The notes: generated by a model not told the origin, from the letters alone. A DNA stretch of 64,000 nucleotides from Micrasema longulum (GCA_022494885.1 JAGVSM010001703.1:1-64000); one strand, 5' to 3'. Shown: positions 9,400 to 20,580, counted from the first letter of the stretch. A program made the numbers and translations.

Positions 9400-9930
9400 C
9401 TTATTTAAAACCCCACCTCGCCCACTTCACCTGTTCATCTGAGAGAGCTCTCACAACCTCTATCACAACATGGATTATCTCTTCGGTCTTGTAACGAGAG
9501 AACCCCTTTAATACCCCTTCACCGCTTTAATTTTCTTGCCACCTCTTTCATAGTAGTAGCTGCTCGATTGTGGAATAATCTACTTACTAATATTTGAGAC
9601 GCCCCTTCTTTATTTACATTTAAATCAAGAGTGAAATTTCACTATCTAAATGTTTGAGCTGTTTTTTTCTTCTTCTTGTTTCCATCCTATCACCTCTCCT
9701 CTTCTCTCTTCATAGTATAGCGTATTTTTTTTAGCTCATTTTTGTTTTAAATAGTTATATAAAATTTTATTTTTGGTTAAATATGTTCATGTACTTGTAA
9801 TTTTCTCAATCTGATCGGTTTGGGTAGGTAGTAAGAAATTGCCTTAAGGCAATATACCCACCCGCCCTTATATATACATATAAATTGAATATGTATATGT
9901 AGTGTAAAATAAATAAATAAATAACATGTT
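9400..9930 (+). pseudogene. LINE J2 3' end with ORF2 terminus
   Basis: A frame ends V-A-A-R-L-W-N-N-L-L-T-N-I-stop-D-A-P-S-L-F-T-F-K-S-R-V-K-F-H-Y-L-N-V-stop (final TGA at 9655). This is the A-R-L-W-N-x-L-P ... F-K-x-x-[LV]-K terminus of CR1/Jockey-group LINEs. The untranslated tail ends in 'GAAATTGCCTTAAGGCAATA' and an (AAAT)n run at 9906-9925. One in-frame stop marks it dead. A cleaner sister copy is at 33840-34215. Confidence 0.8.
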
Positions 9931-9934
9931 TTCC

Positions 9935-10875
9935 CACGCTGCACTGTGGGCCCAAATTCACAAAACAAAATAACATTTATTTTTCGATGGTTTCATACTA
10001 AAAATATGTTTGAAATATTATTTTTAAGGTTCTGCCGTAAAAATAGGCAACAAATGTAAGAATAAATAAAATATTTTTAGTTGTTTTTATTTAACGTTGT
10101 CGATTTTGTTTTACATATTTATTAACTAAATTAAATTAAGTTGAATCAGAATCAACACTTACAAGTCTCCATTTCATCATTTACACTATTCAAATAATAT
10201 ATTATCATCTTCTTCCCTTGATTCTTCTCCACAACTCTCTATTGTAATTGGATCGGACCAATGCAATGGATCACCGCTTGATTTTATAGTGTTCCCCTTC
10301 CACTCCATGAGAGCAATTTTTGGTTTTGAAAACGCACTTTAATACACAATTTATCTGTGTGTAAGTTAAAAATAATTTTTAAGATAAATTAAAAAAACTG
10401 TTCACTTTTAACTTTTGCTCGTGAATTTTTCATTTGGTTCCATAGTGTGATGTTGCAAAAAAAAAAACGCAAAAAGTTGTACTATTATTTGTCTACAAAT
10501 GTAAAATACGAAAATATTTTTAAAAAAATTCTTAAATCAGTTTTCTAAAAAATATATGTATCCTCAAAACTGTTTTTTTATCAGCATTGTTTATGTAATA
10601 CAGAAAATTATCTATTGTAAAACACACGTAAAACAAGATGATTATAATCAACAGAAACATTTATATTTGATTGGGAAACCAAATGATTAGTTGCGTATTA
10701 ATTAATTTAATATCAATTGAAAATCAACGAACCGAAAAAATATATACATAATTATTGCACAGTTTAAAAGAAATGTGTAGAATTTTTCGATTCCTTTTTA
10801 TTCATATCATTAGTTTTATTTTCTTAGACAAAACATTTGTTATGTAATACGTATTTTTTGGGTTACAGTTAAAAG
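9935..10875. other. AT-rich stretch, nothing recognised
   Basis: No supported feature. There are long A/T runs throughout. Confidence 0.35.
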
Positions 10876-10879
10876 GGTT

Positions 10880-11130
10880 AATTATAAAGATTCGGGTGCT
10901 GAAGGCGAAGGGACAATGGTTGTGTTTTTGGTCTAGTATGCGAAATTTATTTGGTGTTTGGATTAATTTTCACAGCGATCGATCCTCCTTTTCTGTGGGA
11001 ACCGACAAGATGTGACTCTACCGTAACCTTGCTGGAAGAGCAAAGGACATTATGAGTCATGATCAGAAATCGTGAGCGAGCGGCAGTGAATGCAACCCCC
11101 TCAGACCCGATGCACAGAACATTTAAGAAT
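10880..11130. other. GC-richer island of unknown nature
   Basis: It stands out from the flanks by base composition (for example GGTGCTGAAGGCGAAGGGAC and CGTGAGCGAGCGGCAGTG). Plus-strand frames give fragments such as L-Y-R-N-L-A-G-R-A-K-D-I-M-S-H-D-Q that look like the tail of a retroelement protein but could not be assigned. It is probably a relic LINE 3' end; a host exon cannot be excluded. Confidence 0.3.
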
Positions 11131-11650
11131 TAAAAATCAACTGATGATTATTTCATAAGACCTCTTTTTGTCTTTACATCAATTTCTAAGAATATGAAGG
11201 CAATGTTTAAAGTTTTTTTTTAAATAAAAAAATATGAAATACAATGATTTAATCAATTCATCATAATCATTACTTCCCTTCCGCACTAGTGCTGCAGTCA
11301 GTTACATAACTGTGTTCTTCATCCGCCCTAACACGGAAATAATTATTTTTTTCATTTTATTGTATTCAGACACGTACATGTATATTTAAAAAAAATAATA
11401 ACTTATCCCTAATTTTATAAGGCCAAGAGCCCTGTGTTGAGTTGGGATACAACATAATGGAAGGTGAAAGCATGGATTGTATTAAACAATATCAAAAACA
11501 AAAATTAAATCATAAACATATTTCAAGAGACATCTGGATAACACGCCAATAGAATATAAATCACTGCATTATCTCGTTGCAGTCTCCTGCAGTGGTCTCT
11601 TCCCTCAAACAAAATAAGCACGATAAAAGAATACGAATTGATTTTAACAA
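11131..11650. other. AT-rich stretch with a weak SINE-1 trace
   Basis: Around 11280-11345, 'CTTCATCCGCCCTAACACGG' resembles the module that accompanies minus-oriented SINE-1 copies, but the match is too short to call. Nothing else was recognised. Confidence 0.3.
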
Positions 11651-11654
11651 CATT

Positions 11655-11795
11655 AAGAATTGCAGTCCCGTGGTTAGTATAACGGACTCACGGATCAGAG
11701 GTTCGAGGTTCGAATCTAACCTACCGCAACATGATTTTCTATTAGTAAGTTGTTGAAAATGGTCCCCAAAATTGAAAAAAATTATAATTACAAGA
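11655..11795 (+). mobile_element. SINE-2 copy
   Basis: The tRNA-like head CAGTCCCGTGGTTAGTATAA has a well-kept B box (GGTTCGAATC). The SINE-2 body follows with 'CAACATGATTTTCTATTAG' and 'AGTTGTTGAAAATGGTCCCC', ending in A-rich sequence. Confidence 0.75.
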
Positions 11796-12415
11796 ACTTT
11801 AAAAAAAAACTTTAAACCTTTTAAATCATAAAATACATTTTTTTTTTTATTCCTATAGCATTCTCATCAACGCGCGTTAGACGTTTATTTTTAATAAAAT
11901 GTTCTAGTGAAAAAAAAACCCATTCATACAGAATGTGACAACTTTATCTAGAGAAATTTTTAAAAAGCATATATTAGTTAGCACAAATAAATTTATTTTG
12001 TATGATTTTTAGATAGTCGAGAATAACTGTGCTAAAAATCTAGTTATGATGAAGCTGAAGGTGAATCTCAGACCCCTGGATCAGGAGTTTGCGACATTGC
12101 CTTGGGAATGCAAACTAAAACTGAGCGGGAATGACAAAAAAGATTATTAAGAAAAGCTAGTCTCAAACTTTGGATTTTAATTATCTCTTAAGACAAATAA
12201 CTGTAATTTGTTGAAAGGTTATTTAAAAACCAAATATGTAACGATAAAATGGTTAACCGGTTTCATATTGTGTTAAGAGTTCAAATTAATTAATTTGATA
12301 AAACGTCGTTTTTGTAGTATTATGTATCTATTAAATGTTCTTTAAAAAAAATTATAAATTCATATGACTTTTTTTTAGTAAGAAACATTTCGTTTTCAAT
12401 AACATTTTGAATTGG
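11796..12415. other. AT-rich stretch, nothing recognised
   Basis: No supported feature. Confidence 0.3.
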
Positions 12416-12419
12416 TCCA

Positions 12420-12705
12420 ATGGTTTGTAGCCAAGACCTGGATTTCTCCCCTACGCAGTAATTAAAATCAACATATTTTCAGGCGAAAAATTCTATGAAA
12501 TTAATCTCATCCGGATCAATAATTGTTTGAGCTCTATAACTTTGAAAAATCAACAAATTAAGGAAATATTAAAATGTGGATGTTTAAACACCGGCAGAAT
12601 CTTTTACTATGTAGAAGCCACTTAAATCAGTCATAAACTATCCAAACAGGTCATAAGCCTCGTAAAATTCGTAATCCATACTCTTTTTTTCTCTTTCTTT
12701 AGAAC
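12420..12705 (+). repeat. Rep-A copy, strongly diverged
   Basis: Blocks are recognisable but mutated: CTCATCCGGATCAATAATTG, GTGGATGTTTAAACACCGGC, AAGCCACTTAAATCAGTCAT and AGGTCATAAGCCTCGTAAAA. This is one of the oldest-looking copies. A stray right-end block (CTGGATTTCTCCCC) precedes it at 12437. Confidence 0.6.
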
Positions 12706-13385
12706 TTTTTCTGTTTATGTGTATGTGTATAATTATGTATGCATACACATATGTATAAAAATGTACATATAATTTGAATACCAACTAAAAAGGCAGCTTT
12801 TCGTCAAAAATCACAAAATGAGTTAATTATGAGGTAATGCTCTACAAGAAATTTCAAACCGTTTAATATAAAGCAACAAGCAGCAAAAAAATGTCTCTTT
12901 ACGATAAACGTTTTTAATGTTTTTAAAGTGTCATGTAAAATAAAATAAATAAGTAGCTTGGCCTAAAAGAGTTATGGGGTATGCAGAGATTCTGCAAGAT
13001 CTATCGGCTAAGAAAATAATTGCGTGCAACAATAGAAGCATGATTAAAGCGGGCTGTAAATACTAAATAAAGTTTCTGTGTGAGTGTAAGTGTATATAAA
13101 ATATACGTATTATACCAGAATAGGTACTAAATAAACGCCTCGTGGCTTTATAATAAATTCTACCGGATATATTTATTGTTATTTTAAAAGATGTAATTTA
13201 CAAAACAATTTACTTGTAGAGGCTAATTTTCAATTATTCATGTATTGTTCATTAAACAGTTTTATAAGTCTACCAATGACTGTTATTCACATAAACATAA
13301 TAAACAGTGCGTTTGAATGTGTAATAAACCCTTAGGGCATTCCATTGTGACATTTGATTCCAAAATTTTACCAACTTTGATTCGT
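12706..13385. other. AT-rich stretch, nothing recognised
   Basis: Includes a short TG/TA microsatellite near 12715-12770. No gene or known repeat was seen. Confidence 0.3.
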
Positions 13386-13389
13386 AACT

Positions 13390-13720
13390 ATTATTATTTA
13401 ACATATTACAACAGAGATAAAGAACATTTAAGAGAAGGTAGTATGGAAGACAAAACATCTGCAGGGCTTATGACCTGTCAATGGCTGGTTTAAGTGGCCA
13501 CTTTACATACTGTGTAACATTCACCATTCTGCCTATATTTGAACATCTATATTCCTTTAATTCTTTCATCTGTTGATGTTTGTGAAGTTAAAGAGCTGAA
13601 ACCTTTATTTAACCTTTATCTATTATTTATTGAAATATGTTAATATAAACAGCTCCCCAGGGAGTTGAATCCAGTCCTTGTCTACAAAAATTTGGACAAA
13701 CTCAAAATATTGTTTATTAT
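13390..13720 (-). repeat. Rep-A copy, 57-kb subfamily
   Basis: Minus-oriented. It shares diagnostic bases with the inverted pair at 57105-57637 (ATTACAACAGAGAT, then AAGAACATTTAAGAGAAGGT and TGTTGATGTTTGTGAAGTTA). It runs on to GCTCCCCAGGGAGTTGAATC and TTTGGACAAACTCAAAATAT, so both family ends are present, with a gap between 13600 and 13640. Confidence 0.75.
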
Positions 13721-13724
13721 TATT

Positions 13725-14215
13725 TATTTATTTATTTATTTATTTTAAAGAAACAAACAGTTGGCAATGATATAGTACTCATTGAAAAAAATTCACATTT
13801 TAACATAACAGCAAAGTTTCTAAACGAATCATACATAATTAAATCTCTGTGTTTTCGCGTTCAAAAGGGTGTGTTTATGTGTATTTGTATGAGAGTAAGT
13901 GTAGATGTGTGTTTATGTGTATTAGTGTCGATGTAAGTGTTCAGGTGTGTGTAAGTGTGAGCATCATTAAATAATAAGTGGAATCGTATCGCAGCCAGAA
14001 ATAAGTAGTAGTAATTTATTTTTAAATAAGTTAAGGGGCATGTAAAATATATCTATCGATGAAAAAAAAGCATTATAGTTAGAGCAAGAACGATAGAGGA
14101 AAGAGTGTTGTGCATAGTTAGTGCTACAGACTGGCAGATGGAATAAATACTTAAACTTGTCACGCGAAAGGGGACATTGAGATTAATTTTGGAGAGTAGG
14201 TTAAAAGAGTCTACT
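13725..14215 (-). pseudogene. LINE J1 3' end, degenerate
   Basis: Minus-oriented: the (AAAT)n tail at 13725-13745 comes first, then the GT-rich equivalent of the CA-rich untranslated region (13870-13965). Further out (14040-14200) are degenerate coding remains whose translation gives L-N-V-P-F-R-V-T-like residues where J1 has V-P-T-V-R-T. Frameshifted throughout. Confidence 0.55.
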
Positions 14216-14289
14216 TTATTATTTAATAATTTATGTAAATACCATAATTTAGATGCAGTGCGTCTATTTTCAAGGGTAAAAAGTATTAA

Positions 14290-14830
14290 AACTCCCTCTC
14301 ACTTCTGTTCAATGTACTTCATAGTCCTAACGCTCCTATATACCTGCGTGAAAAATTTCAACTCTTATCAGTTCATGGTTTACCTCTTCGTTCTTATTCT
14401 CAAGGCACTCTTTTAATACCCATCCACAATTCCTCTTTCTTCTCTAACCCATATAGTATCCATGCGGCTCGACTGTGGAATCATCTCCCACCACCATCAA
14501 AGATGTTACTACATTATCTCTGTTTAAATCACGTCTGAAGAAACATCTCCTTTCTCTTCCTTAATCTCTTCTCCTTTCCTTTTTCCTCGTTCCTCTTTTT
14601 TTCCTTTTTCCCATTGAGTAATAGTTTTGATTTAAGGTAATTCATAAACAAATACGTTTATTTACATTTTTATATACTTTTAACTTTTTAATCTTTTTTT
14701 TTCTATTGAATATGTTTTGTAACTTGAATCATAAAAATAAAATTTTTATTTTATTGGTTGGTTGGAAGAAATTGCCATTTGGCAATAAGCCGGCCAATGT
14801 ACAAATAACATTATGTACAAAAGTTAAATA
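14290..14830 (+). pseudogene. LINE J3 3' end with ORF2 terminus
   Basis: The coding end is visible as A-A-R-L-W-N-H-L-P-P (14465-14500), with a frameshift before the F-K-S-R-L-K-K-H-L-type ending. The tail contains TGGTTGGTTGGAAGAAATTG, CCATTTGGCAATAAGCCGGC, 'CAATGTACAAATAA' and a final AAATAAATAAA. The same tail is found reversed at 16370, 47000 and 59560, so this family is frequent here. Confidence 0.75.
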
Positions 14831-16365
14831 AATAAAAAATCCATTTTTTTGGCAGATTGTCTGCAAAAAGTAAGCGATTTAATGTTTTTATAATCTAGGT
14901 ATTTTAGAAATTTTCGTTTGTCAGCAGAATTAATAAAATACTTCAATATTTATTAAAAACAAGATAAATATCCATTTAATTATGCTGCTTTCCTGAAAAA
15001 GCCAAACAGTCGATATGTTCTGTGTAATTAATATTTGAATTAATGCGACTGGCGAGAAACTGAAAATCGCGCTTTTCAACTTTTGAAGACGAACAAAAAA
15101 CAAACTTTTATATTTTAATGAGAAGTTTTTTGTGTTGTAAAGCATGTAATATTAATCAACTTTTTTAAATAACATAGAAGTCAAAAAGCAGTTGTAGAAA
15201 AATAATACAAAATTGTGACTGGTGGAATTTTTAAAAAGTAACTACCGGTGAAGTATAGGTGATAAATTAAAATTAAAATTTTGTGTCATTTTCCCACTTT
15301 AAATGGTTTGCCCAATAAGTAAATTTGTTAGTGGCTGTCGGTGAATCAAATAAATATACGAATTTCGTTTTTGTTAGTAAGCAAACTAGAAAGATATTTA
15401 TGAAAACTTATTGTTACACAAACATAAGGTAGGACGCATTAAATATTTGAATGGACTCTACATTATTTTGTTTAATAAGACAATTTCAATATCAAACATA
15501 TGAATTCAAACATAACTTTGAAAATATTAAAAAGAAAGTACATAAAAAAACGTTTATTTAAAGATGCACGTTATTCCTGAAAAAAGGTCGTTACGTATTA
15601 TTTTAATAAAATCTTTTGTTTGAGTGATGACGTACACGACCAAAATCGTACGTCATAACCACGTCACCAATTCTAGAAAACATTTTATTTAAACTTGAAC
15701 TGACGCGTAATTTGGTCATTTTCTTTTATTTAAAAGAAACAATAATTACTATCTACTACATATTTTACTATTTAAATAGTTACCCCCCCCCCCCAATTTA
15801 TTTAATCGAACGGAGGCGAATAAATTTTTGCAAAAAACTTTTAGAATGTTTACGTTTTTGAATTGGTAATATGTTGGTGTTAACATTGGTTGTGTCAATT
15901 TTTTCCCAAATGAAGAGGACGTAACGAAAAAGATATCAAAAAAATTGTTAATAAATCATGGAATATTCCCTATATACTGCGCAAATATAGCGAGCAGCTT
16001 TGGCAGCTTTATTCCTTCAATTGAGCGCGAAAAGAAAGTGGTGTCGCAAATGCTTACTTTTGTCCACTTGACATTCCATTTTGAAGGCTTGTAATCATGT
16101 TTCATTCAATAAATATATTTTGTTTTACTTTAAGTACTTTTTTTTTTAAAATTGGGGAAAAAAAACGGACGCAACTTATGTTAACATCTAAATTTTTAAA
16201 TCCTTTAAAGTAAAGTTGCAGTATTTTTAGTTTATTTATTGTGTTGCTGACAGATCCCAAAGTCAAGGTTTGTTCTCCTTCACAACTTGATTCCCGTTTC
16301 CTGACATGTTTATTGTGATTTTTTGTTTTGTTTATTTAACTTTTTGTACGTAATGTTAATTGTAC
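14831..16365. other. AT-rich stretch with a CRE-like inverted repeat and poly-C
   Basis: At 15627-15656, ATGACGTAC and GTACGTCAT form a 9 bp inverted repeat with a 12-base spacer, and another ACGTCA follows. A run of about 12 C interrupts the AT-rich background near 15783. No coding evidence was found. Confidence 0.4.
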
Positions 16366-16369
16366 ATTG

Positions 16370-16715
16370 GCGGGCTTAGTGCCAAATATCATTTTTTTCC
16401 AATTGACTAATAAAATAAAAGTATAATATTTATAATTCACGTTACTAAACATTTTCTATAGAAAATAAAAAGAAAAAACTTAAAGATATACGTAAATAAA
16501 AAAAACAGGATTTGTAGTTTATAAATTACTTTAAATCAATACTATTACTCAGTGGGAAAGGGGAAAAAAAGAGGAAAATGGAGAGGAGGAGAGATTAAGG
16601 AAGAAAAGGGAGATGTTTCTTCAGTCGTGATATAAACAGAGATACTGTAGTAACATCTTTAATGGTGGATGGGAGATGATTCCACAGTCGACCCGCACGG
16701 GCGTTTAAGGTTGTC
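16370..16715 (-). pseudogene. LINE J3 3' end, minus strand
   Basis: Reverse complement of the J3 tail (GTACATTGGCGGGCTTAGTG), followed by the equivalent of the polypyrimidine segment (GGGAAAAAAAGAGGAAAATG) and the coding-end complement GATGGGAGATGATTCCACAG, which corresponds to L-W-N-H-L-P. The copy ends abruptly near 16715 where a Rep-A fragment begins. Confidence 0.7.
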
Positions 16716-16822
16716 TAATGAGTCCAAACCAGCCAGTGATAGTTCATAAGCACCGTAAATGCCTAGACATACATATTTCCTTCTCAGAAATGCTATTCAT
16801 ATCTGTTGTAATATATGAACCC
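16715..16822 (+). repeat. Rep-A fragment
   Basis: Right half only: 'AACCAGCCAGTGATAGTTCA', 'TAAATGCCTAGACATA' and 'TCTGTTGTAATATATGAAC'. Confidence 0.6.
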
Positions 16823-16824
16823 AA

Positions 16825-17110
16825 ACAAGTACATCATCGTCATCATTTTCTTTTACACTTTCAGTCGTGCATAGGGTACTGTATTTATAAAATAATGCAG
16901 CGTCTTTCGATCATCAATATTTTATACAAAGGTAATGAAATACTGAATTTAAAATAAAATGAATCAATATTATACCTTCAACCTGGTAGAAGTCAAACCT
17001 AGAACCTCAAGAATGGTCAACGAACGCTTCAATCATGACACTTCGGGGCGGACTTAACTCCACTCAATTTTCTTATTTGGGGTTTTGACTTGAGAGTGGC
17101 CATCAAGTCA
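16825..17110 (-). mobile_element. SINE-1 copy, minus strand, diverged
   Basis: In reverse orientation it starts with the family's 3' end (CATCGTCATCATTTTCTTTT, then 'GTGCATAGGGTACTG'). It has a large internal deletion and reaches the tRNA-like head complement ('ACCTAGAACCTCAAGAATGG'). It continues into the accompanying module 'TTTGACTTGAGAGTGGCC', also seen at 38250 and 45200. Confidence 0.5.
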
Positions 17111-17231
17111 AAAACCATAAACCATTTTACATGCAGCCATATCACCAAGTTTTCTGGTTCTTTCTAAAAAATTAAATTACAAATGTTTTGTTCTCTGCAA
17201 TATTTTGCGTTATAGCTATCAAGTGTACATA

Positions 17232-17766
17232 TCGCACCTTTAGGACGAAAACGACTTAACTAAAAAAAAGCTTAAAATGAGTTTAGATCATAAAACGACT
17301 TCAATGAAAATTATCCATCATTCTGCATTTTAAAAAACGCAACATGGCTGGGAATACTAAAAAATCTTAACATCGGTCTCTTTATTATTCAGAAAGATTC
17401 CGTGTCAGTACGGAAGCGACGCAATTAGTGTTGTGCTTACATTGTGTGAAGGATGTAACGCAGATAAACATACAGTGACCGAAAGCCGGTTGAGTCGATT
17501 TAATCCCGATACAAATACAATGTTAACTTTATTTTTTAAAATATTAAAACGACCAATTTAGATTTGTGATTGTTTCGTTCCGACTTCCGATAATCTTGGA
17601 GGCTTATTGAAATAAATGTCATTTTATTATTTAAATTACCGATAATCTTAGTGACTTACTTACGTTTATGTCATTTCGTGAATAAATAAACACAAATGTT
17701 TGGTGACCTGATCTGACCTAATAAAAAATATGTCGTTATCTTATTTATCACAGCGCATTTATTTGT

Positions 17767-17809
<43 letters not shown>

Positions 17810-18387
17810 CGGACAAAGTCCATTATAAACATTACAATTAAAAGAAATTTTTACAAAGGAATAAAAAAATATAAGGAACAGAAATAAGCAGCAAAGACAG
17901 ATGATAGATTTTTTAGATTAAGTAAAAAGCATAGGCTAACTATACAGATTCTTTAGCTGATTTGTAAAGAGAGACATCCTTACACCATAATAATCAAGAT
18001 CTTGATGATCGTTCACCCGCCTGATCATTCTGGGCAAAGGCGACTGTGCACCATAATTGGTCCTGTAGTGACCGAGGAAAAGCATTTCATTATTTCTTAG
18101 TCTACGGGTGGGAACGTTAAAAAGAATAATAATAATAAAAGTTAATAATGACTCATTAAATAAATGTCTTGTTTAAACTTATAACAATTTATTATTCCGT
18201 ATTTTTTTTCATAGATTTATTGCTAAATGCCTTTGGTATAATTTTTAACTCAAAATTTGGTGCTTACTTTAAAAAATACGAAACAATCGACAAAAAAATA
18301 CGAAGGTGTCACAATTTACATTCTTCTTTTGCAATTTCCCAAAAAGTTGATTTTTTGAGTTAAGTCGTTTTCGTTCTAAAAGTGCGA
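17232..18387. mobile_element. TIR DNA transposon remnant, TA target duplication
   Basis: Thirty-base terminal inverted repeats begin TCGCACCTTTAGGACGAAAA at 17232 and recur on the opposite strand ending at 18387, with 2 mismatches. Both ends are flanked by TA (17230-17231 and 18388-18389), as expected for the Tc1/mariner superfamily. The 1156 bp interior has no intact transposase. A minus-strand LINE (17755-18125) is inserted in it, so the original element was shorter. Confidence 0.75.
17755..18125 (-). pseudogene. LINE J4 3' end nested in the TIR element
   Basis: The minus strand carries a clean ORF2 terminus: V-P-T-R-R-L-R-N-N-E-M-L, then H-Y-R-T-N-Y-G-A-Q-S-P-L-P-R-M and L-K-N-L-Y-S-stop. 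The R-T-N-Y-G-x-x-S-P-L-P-R-M block is a frequent C-terminal ending of Jockey/CR1-group LINEs. The untranslated end is GGACTTTGTCCGTAAATAAA followed by about a dozen AAAT units, the longest such tail in the window, so this is one of the younger insertions. Confidence 0.8.
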
Positions 18388-18389
18388 TA

Positions 18390-18920
18390 TTATATTGTTT
18401 ATAAATGTACATAATTAGTATTTATTTTAATGATAATTAGGTATAAGTTAATATAGGACACTCATGTATTATGTTTGTACTATTTTATGATTGAAAAAAA
18501 AACAATCATCCAGAGTTCCAGTTCTTTATCACACACAAAACTGTGGTCTTCACCCGACTGAACATGGTAAAGATACTGTATAAGTAACAAGTATTAAGTA
18601 TTAAAAAGTACAAATTTTAAAAAAATGGCTTATCAAAAGGTTTGAAAAATAAAATTTTCAAAGACTTTTATTGTGAGAAAATTCAGGTATTGTATCTGTT
18701 TTTTATCATCTGCCTACTCAAATGAGAAGCGTAGGGTAATTTTATTTTATGATATTTTCTTAGGCGCCTGCCTGACAGCCAAACTATAGTAATCTTTTAC
18801 TATATTAAATTTATTAGTTGAAAACCGGACTGCTTCTTGGATAAATATTAAAAATTATTCAACATTAAATGGATTTTCGCAAGTATGGTACTCGTGGGAG
18901 CAGTGGTGGTAATTTCAAGT
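18390..18920. other. AT-rich stretch, nothing recognised
   Basis: No supported feature. Confidence 0.3.
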
Positions 18921-18924
18921 TTCC

Positions 18925-19150
18925 TAGGGTGAGACTGATTGGAACTTAAAACAACCTTTACTGTAAAGGTTTTAAAATGTTTAATGAGTTGTCAGAAAGT
19001 CTCAAGGATGCTGGAAGCGTCTCCACTTCCCGATCAAAAAGCTTTGGGTACATACGCTATAAATAATACATTGTATGGAGCTATAGATAAATATATTAAT
19101 TCAAATTATTGTTATTATATTTTGATTAAAGTAAATTTATGAAACATTTT
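18925..19150 (+). pseudogene. LINE ORF2 terminus fragment
   Basis: A frame ending at about 19070 reads F-N-E-L-S-E-S-L-K-D-A-G-S-V ... R-S-K-S-F-G-Y-I-R-Y-K-stop. This resembles the [FY]-N-x-L-P-x-S-L-K ... F-K terminus of LINE ORF2 proteins. It is short and its family was not assigned. Confidence 0.45.
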
Positions 19151-19154
19151 TAAT

Positions 19155-19640
19155 TTACAAACTAAAAAAATAAATACCCCACTAAGCCTCTTCTTTAGGA
19201 GCTTGTCAGCAGGTGGGAAATAGGATATGGAGGGAAGTTATGAAAAATGTGCCACAACTCCCGGACCTACTTGTAAAAAAATAAAATATAACATTATTAT
19301 GAAAAAGTACGTAATAATCATACGATTTTATTTTGTTGACTCTTAAAAAAAACCTATCGTCAGCGGATGCACACGGAGTAACCCCATATAAGCCTTCCTT
19401 CCTTTATTCTTTTAAATAAGAGCAAATGTATATAGTATAATAAAATATGTAATATTTTAAGTTTTGTATGATTAGTTATTTTATGTTACCTATGAATAAT
19501 TTTTATGTGACAACATTTACAATAACAATATTATGTGAAAGCCTCTAATTGGACTTTACGATATTTATTTATGGTATAATTGTATCTTATAAATGTCTGT
19601 TGGCTTTCCAATAAAATAAAAAAAATAAAAAATAAAAATA
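19155..19640 (+). other. AT-rich stretch ending in a probable LINE tail
   Basis: The segment 'GTTGGCTTTCCAATAAAATA' followed by AAATAAAAAATAAAAATAA (19590-19640) has the look of a LINE 3' end and A-rich tail on the + strand. No coding part was recognised. Confidence 0.35.
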
Positions 19641-19924
19641 AGATGGTCCCTCAACAGAAAAACTATTATGGAGATAGAACAATGGAGAGTGTAGTACCAA
19701 AATTGTTTAATTTAATACTCAGTCAAAATCGAGAGAATTTTTTTTAAATGCATTTCAAAAAAGCACCATAAACTTATTTAAAAGAACAAGTGAATCTTAA
19801 GTATGCACAATAATATATTTTCTCATTTTTATTTGACCTGCCTACCTTTTATAAAAAAATACAAATGTAATGTAACCCGCGGCCAAGCTTCGGATTTGCG
19901 GGAACAACAATACAATTATTATGT

Positions 19925-20035
19925 ATGCTATTTTATTGTTAAAATAATTAAATAATAAAATAAAAATACAAAAAAATAATGCACGCATTATTGTGTTAAA
20001 GGCTTGTAAACAAATAAAATAATGCATGTTTTTAA
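19925..20035. repeat. Left copy of a roughly 100 bp direct repeat flanking a LINE
   Basis: The order TTGTTAAAATAATTAAATAA, AATGCACGCATTATTGTG, TTAAAGGCTTGTAAACAAAT is repeated with moderate divergence at 20483-20580, on the far side of a minus-strand LINE. Either the LINE sits in a tandem duplication or this is an unusually long target-site duplication. Confidence 0.55.
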
Positions 20036-20124
20036 ATTTTTTTTCAACTCTGTATATAACTTTTATAAAAAAAAAAAAATGGAATTCAACCCGCAGAAAA
20101 GCCTCAGCTTGACGGAAATTACTA

Positions 20125-20480
20125 CTACTACTACTACCATCACGCCATTTCTCCGTAGGGGTAGGCAAAGAGAATGAACCGCCACACACGTCTATCCTGG
20201 TATACAATCCTAGCCTCTTACACATTCATACATCTTGTCATACATGCCCTTCGGTTCTGTCTGCTTTTGTCATGACCAGACTTAAGATTTTGGTTTATCT
20301 GATCATGCCACGTCTTCCTTGGTCGTCCTCGTCTAACGTTGCCGTTCATTTTCGCCATATATACTTGTTTTACTATTCTTTCGTCGTCCATTCGTTCTAC
20401 GTGACCAAACCATCTCAGAGACCCTTTCTTAATCTTATCAATTATACTTGTCTCAGATGTACACTCTCGCCTGATTTCTG
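20125..20480 (-). pseudogene. LINE-X 3' end, best-preserved copy
   Basis: A 104-codon minus-strand frame (20218-20532) contains 'CTSETSIIDKIKKGSLRWFG', H-V-E-R-M-D-D, 'RIVKQVYMAKMNGNVRRGRP' and R-R-A-C-M-T-R-C-M-N-V. This is the typical LINE ORF2 C-terminus. The protein would continue past the frame's stop (V-C-Q-D-R-type residues), so one lesion is present. The tail is the (TAC)n tract at 20124-20140. The upstream 24 residues of the frame are AT-rich filler. Confidence 0.8.
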
Positions 20481-20482
20481 TT

Positions 20483-20580
20483 TTATTGTTAAAATAAATA
20501 AATAATATAAAAAATACATTAAAATGAAGCATGCACTATAGTGTAAAAGGCTTGTGAATAAATATAATAATACATGTACA
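20483..20580. repeat. Right copy of the LINE-flanking direct repeat
   Basis: Partner of 19925-20035: TTGTTAAAATAAATAAATAA, 'GAAGCATGCACTATAGTG', 'TAAAAGGCTTGTGAATAAAT'. Confidence 0.55.

Noticed and set aside
17760..17812. (TTTA)n array as a satellite or CRISPR-like repeat
   Set aside because: It is the poly(AAAT) tail of the minus-strand LINE J4; no spacers or unit variation.
20218..20532. 104-codon frame as a host protein
   Set aside because: Its residues are the standard C-terminus of an arthropod LINE reverse transcriptase, with the GTA-repeat tail downstream.
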